Assembly: GCA_902590395.1 (NCBI GenBank)
Contig: CACIWQ010000004.1
Location: 24,376-88,375, forward strand
Length of the DNA: 64,000 nt
Direction of reading: 5' to 3'
From: an uncultured Pelagibacteraceae bacterium
GTDB lineage: Bacteria; Pseudomonadota; Alphaproteobacteria; Pelagibacterales; Pelagibacteraceae
Shown: in pieces, positions 25,740 through 39,451 of the stretch
Numbering within the stretch: position 1 is the stretch's first letter
Layout: the number at the start of each line of letters is the position of its first letter
Notes under the pieces: generated by a model
Seen by the model: the letters and a program-made list of their open reading frames with translations, nothing else
The model's database searches: none
Told to the model about the DNA's origin: nothing
Position numbers and translations under genes: made by a program

Positions 25740-25925
25740 ATGAAAGAGCTCATCATTGCGATTGGTCTCTTGTTGTTCATAGAGGGCACGCTATATGCCT
25801 TATTTCCATCAAAAATGAAAAATATGCTTAAGGCGATCGAAAAGTGGCCAGTTAGCCAGCTTAGAATAAGCGGTTTTATATTTGCCATAATTGGTTTTGC
25901 GATTATTTGGTATTTTAAAAGGTAA
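25740..25925 (+). CDS. DUF2065 small membrane protein
   Basis: The 61-residue protein has two hydrophobic helices separated by a basic loop (P-S-K-M-K-N-M-L-K-A-I-E-K-W-P). It starts M-K-E-L-I-I-A-I-G-L-L-L-F-I-E-G and ends W-Y-F-K-R. This matches the DUF2065 family, nearly always found between hflC and a DegP-type protease in alphaproteobacteria, exactly as here. The biochemical role is not known; position suggests a link with membrane-protein or envelope quality control. It lies 8 bases after hflC and 5 bases before degP, so it is part of the same operon. Confidence 0.86.
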   Translation: MKELIIAIGLLLFIEGTLYALFPSKMKNMLKAIEKWPVSQLRISGFIFAIIGFAIIWYFKR

Positions 25926-25930
25926 AATTA

Positions 25931-27355
25931 ATGAAAGCTTATAAAAAATTTATTAATTTCAGCTTAATACTTATTTTGATAAGTTGTCCAATTTCTTTTT
26001 CACACAGCAAAACTATACCAAGCTCTTTTGCTGATCTTGCGGAAAAATTAATGCCCTCGGTTGTTAACATATCGAGCACACAAACAATTAAATCAACTTC
26101 TAATCCATTTCCTTTTCAGTTTCCACCCGGATCGCCATTTGAAGACATGTTTAAAGAGTTCAATAGACCAACTGAAAGAAAAGCAACAGCTTTGGGTTCT
26201 GGTTTTATTATAGATAAAAAAGGAATAGTAGTTACAAATAGTCATGTTATTCAAGAAGCGGAAGATATTATTGTTAGTGTAAACGGTTCTACAGAATATA
26301 AAGCAAAAGTTTTAGGTAAAGATCCTTATATGGATCTAGCAGTTTTACAAATAGAGTCTGATGAAGAATTTAAACCAGTTAGTTTTGGAGATTCAGATAA
26401 AGCTAGAGTAGGCGATTGGGTCATAGCAATTGGAAATCCTTTTGGTTTTGGTGGAACAGTAACCACAGGAATTATTTCATCAAGAAATAGAGATATTGGT
26501 CTAACTCGTTATGATGATTTTATTCAAACCGACGCCTCTATAAATGTCGGAAACTCTGGAGGTCCTCTTTTTAATTTAGACGGTAAAGTTATTGGAATAA
26601 ATACCGCTATAATTGCTCCCGGTTCATCTGGCTCGATCGGAATTGGTTTTGCTATACCTTCTAATCCTGCTTCAAACGTAATTGAACAATTAATTAAATT
26701 TGGAGAAACAAAAAGAGGATGGTTGGGTGTAAGAATTCAAGAAGTTACAAAAGAGATTGCTGAAGTAGAAAAATTGAAAAAGGCCGAAGGAGCTTTAGTA
26801 GCAAGTGTTGCAGAAAATAGCCCAGCTTCCAAAGCAGGAATAAAAGCCGGAGATATTATTTTAGAGTTTGATGGAAAAAGAGTCGATACGATGAGAAAAT
26901 TACCAAAACTAGTTGCACAAACCGCGGTTGGAAAAAGAGTTGGGCTTAAAATTTGGAGAAATCAAAAACTAATTTCAAAAAAAGTTTTATTAGGAAGATT
27001 GGAATCTTCAAAAGAATTCAAAGCAGAAAATAAAACAGAATCTGAAAAGTTTCAAGATGTTGAAATAACAGATCTAAAAATCTTTGTTAGAAATTTAAAT
27101 CAGGATGATATTAGTAAACGAGAATTGCCAAAAAATACTACCGGGGTAGTTGTAACCAAAATACTAGAAGATAGTCCTTTAAGATTTTTATCAATCAATG
27201 ATGTAATAGTTGAACTTCAAAAGCAAAAAATTATGAACGCAAAACAATTTTCTAAATTAGTTACAGATATTATAAATAAAGGTGAAAAGACTTTGTTATT
27301 TGCAACTTATAACGAGATAAATCAAAGAGGCTATTTAACTATAAAGCTTAATTAA
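25931..27355 (+). CDS. degP: Periplasmic serine protease, DegP/DegQ (HtrA) family
   Basis: This 474-residue HtrA protease has a signal peptide (about residues 1-27), then a trypsin-like domain with the triad H105 (T-N-S-H-V-I), D135 (D-L-A-V-L) and S209 (G-N-S-G-G-P-L). A first PDZ domain begins at W-L-G-V-R-I-Q near residue 260 and a second, more diverged one follows. It degrades or refolds damaged envelope proteins. It lies downstream of hflKC and DUF2065, an arrangement conserved in the class. It is full length with both PDZ domains. DegP versus DegQ cannot be distinguished, so the symbol is generic. Confidence 0.93.
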   Translation: MKAYKKFINFSLILILISCPISFSHSKTIPSSFADLAEKLMPSVVNISSTQTIKSTSNPFPFQFPPGSPFEDMFKEFNRPTERKATALGSGFIIDKKGIVVTNSHVIQEAEDIIVSVNGSTEYKAKVLGKDPYMDLAVLQIESDEEFKPVSFGDSDKARVGDWVIAIGNPFGFGGTVTTGIISSRNRDIGLTRYDDFIQTDASINVGNSGGPLFNLDGKVIGINTAIIAPGSSGSIGIGFAIPSNPASNVIEQLIKFGETKRGWLGVRIQEVTKEIAEVEKLKKAEGALVASVAENSPASKAGIKAGDIILEFDGKRVDTMRKLPKLVAQTAVGKRVGLKIWRNQKLISKKVLLGRLESSKEFKAENKTESEKFQDVEITDLKIFVRNLNQDDISKRELPKNTTGVVVTKILEDSPLRFLSINDVIVELQKQKIMNAKQFSKLVTDIINKGEKTLLFATYNEINQRGYLTIKLN

Positions 27356-27375
27356 TTTTTCGTTTATATCTTCAG

Positions 27376-28290
27376 ATGAAGTATAAAAAAGTAATTCTTA
27401 TATTCGGTCCAACTGCATCAGGCAAATCCAGACTATCAACTGATATTGCAAAAGAGTTTAACGGGGAAATAATAAATGCTGATAGCATGCAAGTTTATAA
27501 AGAAATTAAGGTTTTATCAGCAAGACCTAATGACAAAAGCATAAAACATCACTTATACGGATTCGTTTCAGCTCGAGAGAATTTCTCGGTCGGTTCTTGG
27601 TATAAATTAGCCGCTGCAAAGATTAAAGAAATTAATAATAAGGGTAAAATTGCAATTATTACTGGTGGTACAGGTTTATATTTCAAGGTTTTAATTGATG
27701 GATTAGCTGATATTCCAGATGTTCCAAAAATAGATTACAGCTATTTGAATCCTATAGGCAGATCGATGATGAAAAATCATTATGTTAAAATATACCCAAA
27801 AATTTTTGAAGGAATAAACATGAATGATATACAAAGAGTTTCTCGAGCTATTTCTGTTTATAATGCCACAGGAATAACCTTGAACAATTGGCAAAAAAAG
27901 AAAAATAAAAAATATTTTAATTCAAAAGAATTTGACAAAATATGTCTTATTCCACCCAAACCAGAACTAGAAGAAAGAATTAAAAAAAGATTTACAGAAA
28001 TGTTAAAAAACGGTGCAATAGAAGAAACACAAAAATATAGAGAGCTAGATCTATCGTTACGCACATTGCATACTTCAAATTCTATAATAGGACTTAAAGA
28101 AATAGGTTTATTTTTAGATAAAAAAATTTCAATGAAAGAGCTAAAAGAGCGCGTACTTATAAAAACAAGGCAATACGCTAAGAGACAATTTACTTGGCAA
28201 AGAGGCCAGATGAAGAATTGGAAGGGTTTTACTGATATAAATTATCTTGATTTACGAAAGAAAGTTCTAGGTTATTTATCTAAAACTTGA
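27376..28290 (+). CDS. miaA: tRNA dimethylallyltransferase
   Basis: MiaA transfers a dimethylallyl group to A37 of tRNAs that read UNN codons, stabilising anticodon pairing. The 304-residue protein opens with V-I-L-I-F-G-P-T-A-S-G-K-S (P-loop at residues 11-18), then I-I-N-A-D-S-M-Q-V-Y, T-G-G-T-G-L-Y-F-K and a late K-T-R-Q-Y-A-K-R-Q-F-T-W, all family signatures. It sits 20 bases after degP and 32 bases before ilvB on the same strand. It is intact and of usual length. The T-x-R-x-Y-A-K-R-Q-x-T-W block leaves little doubt. Confidence 0.96.
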   Translation: MKYKKVILIFGPTASGKSRLSTDIAKEFNGEIINADSMQVYKEIKVLSARPNDKSIKHHLYGFVSARENFSVGSWYKLAAAKIKEINNKGKIAIITGGTGLYFKVLIDGLADIPDVPKIDYSYLNPIGRSMMKNHYVKIYPKIFEGINMNDIQRVSRAISVYNATGITLNNWQKKKNKKYFNSKEFDKICLIPPKPELEERIKKRFTEMLKNGAIEETQKYRELDLSLRTLHTSNSIIGLKEIGLFLDKKISMKELKERVLIKTRQYAKRQFTWQRGQMKNWKGFTDINYLDLRKKVLGYLSKT

Positions 28291-28322
28291 CCATCATTAA
28301 AACTCAGTTAGATTAGTCTTTA

Positions 28323-30092
28323 ATGGCAAATTTAATGACCGGAGCTCAAATGGTTTTCCAAGCTCTTGAAGATCAAGGGGTTAAGCATATTTTTGGATAT
28401 CCTGGTGGAGCGGTTTTACCTATATATGATGAGCTTAAAAATCACAAAAAAATAAAACATATTTTAGTTAGACATGAGCAAGGTGCTGGACATGCAGCCG
28501 AAGGATATGCGCGATCTTCTGGTAAACCAGGAGTGATACTTGTAACTTCAGGTCCAGGAGCCACTAATACAGTAACTGCTCTAACTGATGCATACATGGA
28601 TTCTATACCTTTGGTTTGCATTACCGGACAAGTGCCTACACATCTTATAGGTACAGATGCATTTCAAGAATGTGATACAACTGGGATAACAAGACCATGC
28701 ACAAAACATAACTGGCTCGTAAAAGATATAAATAAACTTTCAACAATTTTACATAAAGCTTTCGAAGTTGCTACAAGCGGAAGACCAGGTCCGGTTTTAG
28801 TGGATATACCAAAAGATATTCAATTTAAAAAAGGAAAATATGTTAAGCCTAAAACACAAAACGAGAATAATAAGAAAAATAATATCAGCTTTAATGGGCA
28901 AGATAAAAATATCGATGCCGCTGTAGAATTATTTAAAAAGTCTTCAAAACCTATTTTATACACTGGAGGAGGAGTCATTAACTCTGGACCCAAAGCTACC
29001 CAATTACTTCGAGAGCTAGTTACATTAACTGGATTTCCAATTACATCAACTCTACAGGGTCTTGGAGCTTATCCTGGATATGATCAACAATTTTTAGGAA
29101 TGTTAGGTATGCATGGTACTTATGAAGCTAATAATGCAATGCACTCTTGTGACTTAATGATAAACATTGGAGCTCGTTTCGATGATAGGATTACAGGAAA
29201 AATTGATGAGTTTTCGCCCAAATCAAAAAAAATACATATTGATATTGATCCCTCATCGATTAACAAAAATATTAAAGTTGACCTTGCCCTAGTTGGTGAC
29301 GTTAAAGTTGTACTTGAGAAATTAGTTTCAGTTTTTAAAACACGTGATCCTGATTTTGTAAATTCAAATAAACAAAGAATATCAGCTTGGTGGAGTCAAA
29401 TTGAAACTTGGAGAAAAAAGAATTCTCTCGGCTTTGTTAATAGTAAAGATGTTATAAAACCACAATATGCAGTTCAAAGACTGTACGAATTAACAAAAGC
29501 GCAAGATACTTTTATAACTACTGAAGTAGGACAACACCAAATGTGGGCTGCGCAACACTATAAATTTGATAAGCCTAATAGATGGATGACTTCAGGTGGA
29601 CTAGGAACAATGGGTTATGGTTTACCAGCAGCGATAGGAGTACAAGTAGCCAATCCTGATAAATTAGTTATAGATATTGCAGGCGAGGCATCTGTTTTAA
29701 TGACAATGCAAGAAATGTCGACGGCAGCACAATATAAATTGCCAATAAAAATATTTATACTTAACAATCAATACATGGGAATGGTAAGGCAATGGCAAGA
29801 ACTTTTACATGAAAAAAATTATTCAGAAAGCTATACTGCGGCACTTCCAGATTTTGTAAAATTGGCAGAAGCATATGGCTGCGTTGGAATAAGAGCAAAC
29901 AAACCGGAAGAGCTAGATAGTAAAATTGAACAAATGCTTTCAGTTGATAAACCAGTTATTTTTGACTGTGTTGTTGATAAAATTGAAAATTGCTATCCAA
30001 TGATACCTTCGGGAAAACCACACAATCATATGTTATTAGGTGAACAGGATGAAGATGATGAGGTCTCAGAAGAAGGAAAGGTTTTAGTTTAA
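28323..30092 (+). CDS. ilvB: Acetolactate synthase large subunit
   Basis: The 589-residue catalytic subunit is a thiamine-diphosphate, Mg2+ and FAD enzyme that condenses two pyruvates, or pyruvate and 2-oxobutyrate, as the first common step of valine, leucine and isoleucine synthesis. Visible are F-G-Y-P-G-G-A-V-L-P near residue 24, the catalytic E52 in R-H-E-Q-G-A-G-H, the S-G-P-G-A-T-N segment, and the ThDP site I-A-G-E-A-S-V-L-M. That segment normally reads G-D-x-S; here the aspartate position holds glutamate. The gene leads ilvB-ilvH-ilvC with 2-base and 10-base gaps. The alternative name is ilvI. It is complete. Confidence 0.96.
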   Translation: MANLMTGAQMVFQALEDQGVKHIFGYPGGAVLPIYDELKNHKKIKHILVRHEQGAGHAAEGYARSSGKPGVILVTSGPGATNTVTALTDAYMDSIPLVCITGQVPTHLIGTDAFQECDTTGITRPCTKHNWLVKDINKLSTILHKAFEVATSGRPGPVLVDIPKDIQFKKGKYVKPKTQNENNKKNNISFNGQDKNIDAAVELFKKSSKPILYTGGGVINSGPKATQLLRELVTLTGFPITSTLQGLGAYPGYDQQFLGMLGMHGTYEANNAMHSCDLMINIGARFDDRITGKIDEFSPKSKKIHIDIDPSSINKNIKVDLALVGDVKVVLEKLVSVFKTRDPDFVNSNKQRISAWWSQIETWRKKNSLGFVNSKDVIKPQYAVQRLYELTKAQDTFITTEVGQHQMWAAQHYKFDKPNRWMTSGGLGTMGYGLPAAIGVQVANPDKLVIDIAGEASVLMTMQEMSTAAQYKLPIKIFILNNQYMGMVRQWQELLHEKNYSESYTAALPDFVKLAEAYGCVGIRANKPEELDSKIEQMLSVDKPVIFDCVVDKIENCYPMIPSGKPHNHMLLGEQDEDDEVSEEGKVLV

Positions 30093-30094
30093 TT

Positions 30095-31670
<1,576 letters not shown>

Positions 31671-31772
31671 TAAAATCTGTTAATTTTTTGTTGCCAAAAT
31701 TAAAAATCTTTTGCATAAAGCGCGCTTAGGTTGTAGATTAGATCTTAACATAATTTCAAATTTTGAGGGATA

Positions 31773-34396
<2,624 letters not shown>

Positions 34397-34412
34397 TCGT
34401 GATTGATGAATT

Positions 34413-35252
34413 ATGCAGACTAGTCGTGAAGATGTTGGTATAGCGATACGTTCAGCCTTTTTAAGAAAAGGCACACAACAAAGATTTTCATTATTTGCTC
34501 TTATTGTATTTTCAATCATACTTATATATTTTGAAACAATAGAGACTAAACCTCTAAATTATGTAAGGTATTTTGTTAAAGACTCAATTTATCGAGGCTC
34601 AGTTATTGTTTCTTCACCAGCAAAGGGATTCAATTTAGTTATAAGATCAATCCAAGATCACCTAAATGTAAAAGATCAAAATGAAAAATTAAAAAGAGAA
34701 AATGCCAAGCTTAAAGAAAAGATATTTGATCCAGGTTTTTTAATACTTGAGAATACACAATTAAGAAAATTACTTGACGAACAAGTAACAGCTTCTGGCA
34801 AATTGATTAGTGCTAGAGTTATACTTGATAAACAAAGTCCATACTTAAATTCATTCATCCTTAATAGCGGTAGCAATAGAAAAATAAAAAATAGCATGGA
34901 AGTACTAGATGGAATAAATTTTATTGGAAGGATTGTTGATGTTAATTTTTTTTCATCAAGAGTATTACTTGTTACAGACTTAAATAGTAAAATTCCAGTT
35001 TTAATAGAACCTTTAGGTTATCACGCTATAATGAGCGGTCGAGGTGAAAACGAACCTATTTTAGAATATTTACCTGAAAAAAACAAAGTTATAGCAGGTA
35101 ATAAGGTTTACACTTCAGGAAAGGAAGGAATATTTGATCCCGGAATTCCTATAGGAGTAGTAAAAATAAATGAAGGAAAAATTCTTGTATCATTATATTC
35201 AGACGTCTCGCAAATAATGTTTGTGAATATTAATTTGGGAGGAAATGATTAA
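34413..35252 (+). CDS. mreC: Rod-shape determining protein MreC
   Basis: The 279-residue protein has one N-terminal membrane helix (about residues 27-43) and a coiled coil around residues 85-110 (N-E-K-L-K-R-E-N-A-K-L-K-E-K). A periplasmic beta-barrel region follows, with L-D-K-Q-S-P-Y-L-N-S-F-I-L-N-S-G and G-K-E-G-I-F-D-P-G-I-P-I-G. It links MreB inside the cell with PBP2 in the periplasm. The N-terminal ~26 residues are basic and cytoplasmic. It lies 16 bases after mreB and 5 bases before mreD. The coiled coil, barrel and operon position make the call safe. Confidence 0.92.
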   Translation: MQTSREDVGIAIRSAFLRKGTQQRFSLFALIVFSIILIYFETIETKPLNYVRYFVKDSIYRGSVIVSSPAKGFNLVIRSIQDHLNVKDQNEKLKRENAKLKEKIFDPGFLILENTQLRKLLDEQVTASGKLISARVILDKQSPYLNSFILNSGSNRKIKNSMEVLDGINFIGRIVDVNFFSSRVLLVTDLNSKIPVLIEPLGYHAIMSGRGENEPILEYLPEKNKVIAGNKVYTSGKEGIFDPGIPIGVVKINEGKILVSLYSDVSQIMFVNINLGGND

Positions 35253-35257
35253 ACTTT

Positions 35258-35764
35258 ATGTCTTACTCAATAAAAGATATTAAATTAAAAATTTTAAATT
35301 CAATACCTTTACTATTATTAATTTTTATTTCTTTAAATGGCAATTCAATAATAAATTTTAAGTTTTTTACAATAAATTTACATTATATTTTAATTTACTA
35401 TTGGGTTCTAAGAAGACCGCAGGCCTTGGGATATGGTTTCATATTTTTATCTGGAATAATTACAGATGTAATTTTTGGCCTTCCAATAGGCGTCAATGCT
35501 TTAACTTTGTTGGTAATTGCATCAGTAGCAGCCTACGTTAGAGTTGTTACTGTAAGAATTTCGCTTTTTTACGACTGGATGACTTTTATTCCAGCACTAT
35601 TATTTGCAAATTTTATTTATTTTATAGTTTTATATTTTTCAGAATATTCTGTTGATTATTTATATTTATTTACAAATTCTATTTTCACTTTTATTTTTTA
35701 TCCAGCATTATGGCTAATTTTTGGATTATTAATAAATATTAGCAAGCAGGGGACTCATGTTTAG
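35258..35764 (+). CDS. mreD: Rod-shape determining protein MreD
   Basis: The 168-residue protein is almost all membrane helix (about five segments) and has the M-R-E-D-type pattern: W-V-L-R-R-P near residue 49 and F-L-S-G-I-I-T-D-V-I-F-G-L-P-I-G-V-N near 70, a conserved feature of the family. It is part of the elongasome with MreC and PBP2. The start lies 5 bases after mreC and the last 8 bases overlap mrdA, so coupling is likely. Sequence conservation is always weak for this family, and operon position carries much of the weight. Confidence 0.9.
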   Translation: MSYSIKDIKLKILNSIPLLLLIFISLNGNSIINFKFFTINLHYILIYYWVLRRPQALGYGFIFLSGIITDVIFGLPIGVNALTLLVIASVAAYVRVVTVRISLFYDWMTFIPALLFANFIYFIVLYFSEYSVDYLYLFTNSIFTFIFYPALWLIFGLLINISKQGTHV

Positions 35765-37706
35765 AAGTAGCGATAATGTGCAAAGCAAAACAACACTAAT
35801 TAGTAGACGAATGTTTATGTTAGTAGGTATAAAATTAGCTGTTTTTTTAGCAATTATTAGCCGTTTGTTTTATTTGCAGATTTCTGAAAATATTAAATAT
35901 AGATCCTTATCTGACAAAAACCGTTTAAGAGAATGGAAAGTTCCTCCACAAAGAGGCGTAATAGAAGACTTTTTTGGTAAAAAAATTGCAAGTAATACAC
36001 AAGTATTCCAACTTCATATGATACCGGAAGATGTCCCAAACCTTGAAGAACTATTCTTTAAATTATCAAGATTAATTGAATTTAATCAAGCCGAACGAAG
36101 AAATTTGTATAAAAAAATAAAGAGAAGAAAACCTTGGGAACCAGTTATAATCTCAGATAATTTAAGTTGGTCTGAATTTTCTAAACTCAATCTTTTTTTA
36201 CACGATACGCAGGGAATTAAACCAGTAGTCGCAGTGGCTAGAAAATATATAAAAGACGGTTCTTTTTCTCATTTAATTGGATATGTTTCAGATATAAGTA
36301 AATCTGATTTAGAAAATAGTGAGTTTTTAAGAAAAGTTCATGTCCCAGGACTAAAAACAGGTAAAACAGGTTTAGAAAAATCTTTAAACCATGAAATGAT
36401 TGGCGAAGTTGGATACCAACGATTTGAAGTTAATGCATACGGTAAAAGAGTAAAAGAACTAAAATTTATCCAAGGAACATCGGGAAAAAACTTTAGGACG
36501 ACTTTAGATATAGAAGTGCAAAAGTATGCCAATCAATTGCTTAAGGACAAAAGTGGATCAATATGTGTAATGGATATTTTTACTGGCGACATCATTGCAA
36601 TGACCTCAAGCCCAACATTTGATGCAAACAAATTTGTTCATGGAATTAATAATGAAGATTGGCAAGATCTAATTAATAATTCCAAAAAACCATTACTAAA
36701 TAAATCTTTAGCAGGTCTATATCCACCAGGATCAACAATAAAACCAATTGTAGCACTTTCTGCATTAGAAAATGATGTTGTGAGTCCAAACACAACGGTT
36801 GAGTGTACAGGATCAATTGAGCTCTATGGTCACAAGTACCATTGCTGGAAAGAAAAAGGTCATGGATTTACAAGATTAAGAAAAGCAATTAAACAATCTT
36901 GCGATATTTACTTTTATGAAGCCGCAAGAAGATTAGGCGTTGATCGTTTAGCAGTTACAGCTAAAAAATTTGGATTAGGTAATAAAGTTTTTGATATTTT
37001 CAACGAAGAAAAAGAAGGTCTTGTTCCAACGACTAAATGGAAATTAAGAAATATTGGAAGAGGATGGGTATTAGGAGAAACATTACTAACTGGTATTGGT
37101 CAGGGCTATTTTCAGACATCGCCCATGCAGCTTTGTCTAATGACGGCGCAATTGGCGAATGGTGGTTATAAAATAAAACCAAGAATAATTGATGATAAAG
37201 ACACTTTAGAACCAATAGTTAAATCTTGGCGTGAAGTTTTGGTTGCAAAGAACGAAGAAAAAGAAATTAATACAGGTTTTTTACCTGTGCACGAAAGTTC
37301 TAACTTAATAAAATTATATCGAAATCAAGAAAATATTAAGTTCGTATTAGACGCCCAATTTGGAGCGACCAATGAGCCGATGGGAACATCTTATCGATCA
37401 AGACATGTCAAGCCAGAATATGTTTATGCTGGTAAAACTGGAACATCCCAGGTAAGACGTGTTACAGCTGAAGAAAGAGAACTAAAATTAAAAGATAAAG
37501 ATCGTCCTTATGAACAAAGGGATCACGCACTCTTCACTGCATTTGCTCCTTACAAAAATCCAAGATATGCATTGAGTATTGTAATTGAACATGGAGGAAC
37601 GGGAAGTTCAGGTGCGGCTCCGCTCGGAAAAAAATTAATAAAAAAAATTATTGATCGTCACGAACTAAGAAAAGAATATCAACAAGATTTATACAAGGAG
37701 ATTTGA
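35757..37706 (+). CDS. mrdA: Penicillin-binding protein 2 (elongation transpeptidase)
   Basis: PBP2 cross-links peptidoglycan during elongation. The 649-residue class B enzyme has one N-terminal membrane helix (about residues 21-38), a dimerisation domain with R-G-V-I-E-D-F-F-G near residue 62, then the transpeptidase domain. The active-site S-T-I-K lies in Y-P-P-G-S-T-I-K near residue 326, S-C-D-I-Y-F-Y is the second motif, and G-K-T-G-T-S-Q the third. It overlaps mreD by 8 bases and rodA by 4 (ATGA type). It is intact, ending just before the frameshift-rich region. Full length for the family. Confidence 0.95.
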   Translation: MFRSSDNVQSKTTLISRRMFMLVGIKLAVFLAIISRLFYLQISENIKYRSLSDKNRLREWKVPPQRGVIEDFFGKKIASNTQVFQLHMIPEDVPNLEELFFKLSRLIEFNQAERRNLYKKIKRRKPWEPVIISDNLSWSEFSKLNLFLHDTQGIKPVVAVARKYIKDGSFSHLIGYVSDISKSDLENSEFLRKVHVPGLKTGKTGLEKSLNHEMIGEVGYQRFEVNAYGKRVKELKFIQGTSGKNFRTTLDIEVQKYANQLLKDKSGSICVMDIFTGDIIAMTSSPTFDANKFVHGINNEDWQDLINNSKKPLLNKSLAGLYPPGSTIKPIVALSALENDVVSPNTTVECTGSIELYGHKYHCWKEKGHGFTRLRKAIKQSCDIYFYEAARRLGVDRLAVTAKKFGLGNKVFDIFNEEKEGLVPTTKWKLRNIGRGWVLGETLLTGIGQGYFQTSPMQLCLMTAQLANGGYKIKPRIIDDKDTLEPIVKSWREVLVAKNEEKEINTGFLPVHESSNLIKLYRNQENIKFVLDAQFGATNEPMGTSYRSRHVKPEYVYAGKTGTSQVRRVTAEERELKLKDKDRPYEQRDHALFTAFAPYKNPRYALSIVIEHGGTGSSGAAPLGKKLIKKIIDRHELRKEYQQDLYKEI

Positions 37707-38836
37707 TAATGATAAATAACTATTTTCATAAAGGTAATTTAAATTTTAGGGATAAATTTTTATCTTTGGACTTCGCATTAATTATTCTTGTTTTATTGTT
37801 AGGAATTATAAGTTTTTTTGCCATGTATTCTACAGCGAGGGGCAACTTTGACTATTACACAAAAAATCATATTTATAGATTTTGTATTTTCTTTGCAGTC
37901 TTTATTTCAATTTCATTTATAAATATTCAGCTTTGGCATAAATCAGCTTATTTTTTTTATGTCATAGTACTTTTATTGCTGGTAGGAGTTATTTTATTTG
38001 GTGTTACTGCGTCAGGATCAACTCGCTGGATTAGTTTATTTGTTATAAATTTACAACCTTCAGAACTTATGAAGATTGGCATAATTTTGTTTTTGGCAAA
38101 GTATTATAATACGATTCCGTCCCGAGATGTAAATCGTATAAAATTTTTATTTCAACCTTTTTTTGCATTAGCTATCCCCTTTGCTTTAGTTATTATTCAA
38201 CCCGATTTAGGTACGGCCATACTTATAATGGTTAGCGGGCTTTCGGTGGTTTGGTTAGCAGGCTTAAAAATTAAGTATTTTTTATATTCCTTTTTTTTGC
38301 ACTCGTTACTATGGCTCCTGTAGTAATTGCTTTTTTAAAACCTTATCAGAAACTTAGAATTTTAACTTTTTTTAATCCAGAACGAGATCCTTTGGGTGCG
38401 GGCTATCAACTCATTCAATCAAAAATTGCAATAGGTTCTGGCGGTTTTACAGGAAAAGGTTTTTTTAAAAGGCAGTCAAAGTTATCTAGACTATTTACCA
38501 GAAAAACATACAGATTTCATTTTCACTTTATTTTCAGAAGAATTTGGATTTTTGGGCTCTGTAAGCTTATTGATAATTTATGGGCTTATTATTCAAAGAA
38601 TCATTCATATTGGAAACCAATCCAAAAATAATTTTTCAAAATTATATTGTTTTGGGTTTGCAGCAGCTTTTTTCATTTATGTAGCAGTAAATATGTCGAT
38701 GGTTTTAGGACTACTCCCGATAGTTGGAGCCCCACTTCCAATTATGTCTTATGGTGGTTCTGCTATGCTTGCAATGATGTTAGGTTTAGGAATAACGATG
38801 AGTTGCAAAGTCCACAGGCAGCACCAAGCAATGTAA
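37703..38836 (+). CDS. rodA: RodA elongation glycosyltransferase, with two apparent frameshifts
   Basis: RodA is the SEDS-family peptidoglycan polymerase that works with PBP2. As given, the frame breaks twice. Reading moves to the next frame at an 8-T run (38291-38298, one T short) and back at a 7-T run (38460-38466, one T too many). With both corrected the product is 377 residues, ending at 38836, with all SEDS hallmarks: [40 protein letters not shown] and a late P-I-M-S-Y-G-G-S. The precise restoration in homopolymers suggests sequence error rather than a dead gene. The start overlaps mrdA by 4 bases. Confidence 0.85.
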
Positions 38837-38936
38837 AAAAAAGATTTTCTAGAAACAACCCACGATTGTATTTTAGGGCTTAAAATTATTAATTTTTTAA
38901 TTGTGAGATGTTGCTACTTTGTGGTTTAATAAATTA

Positions 38937-39403
38937 ATGTTTAAAACTCTTAGAGCTGTTGAAACAAAAACTCTTAATCATAGTGGCAGATCATATGTTG
39001 GTGAAACTCTCCAATTAGAGGGAGACTTAAGATCCGCGGGGGAGCATAGATATAGCAGGTTTAATTAATGGAAATGTTTTTGTTTCTGAATTAACAATAA
39101 AAGAAACTGGATCAATAAGAGGATCCCTTGAGGCAACAAACGTTGAAGTTAACGGACATGTGGAAGGTAAAATTACAGCTGACACGATAGTGATAGGAAA
39201 AAATGCTGTTATAAAGGGTGACATTTTTTTTTAAAAATACACTCAAGACGGAAGAGGGAGCGGATATAGACGGCTACATTAAGAGAGTAAACAAAGGCAA
39301 ATCAAATACTGAGGAAGATATTGCTATAGAAGAAATTGTAGAAAGAGAAGAGCATAGAAAACCAGAAATCATTCCAGTAACAACACATAAAGAGGCAGTA
39401 TAA
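38937..39403 (+). CDS. Bactofilin, with two apparent frameshifts
   Basis: Bactofilins are polymer-forming beta-helix proteins linked to cell shape. The start reads M-F-K-T-L-R-A-V-E-T and runs to R-S-A-G. A 5-G run (39038-39042) appears one G too long and a 9-T run (39224-39232) one T too long. Correcting both gives a continuous 154-residue protein with repeating strands such as I-D-I-A-G-L-I-N-G-N-V, G-S-I-R-G-S-L-E-A-T-N-V and A-V-I-K-G-D-I-F-F, then an acidic tail. It sits just after rodA, a sensible position for a shape factor. As given, the frame is broken twice; the family call relies on the repaired reading. Confidence 0.78.
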
Positions 39404-39451
39404 ACTGTCGCCTCACATTTAATCTTACGATAGTATATAATTAATTACGCT

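Noticed and set aside
31671..31772. Leucine attenuator or T-box in the gap before leuA
   Set aside because: No leucine-rich leader peptide, strong stem with T run, or T-box sequence could be seen in these 102 bases.
38311..38883. Separate small genes in the rodA region
   Set aside because: The three short frames are consecutive pieces of RodA joined by single-base homopolymer errors, not independent genes.
39218..39403. Separate small acidic protein after the bactofilin
   Set aside because: It is the C-terminal tail of the bactofilin displaced by one extra T; in-frame joining gives a normal family protein.
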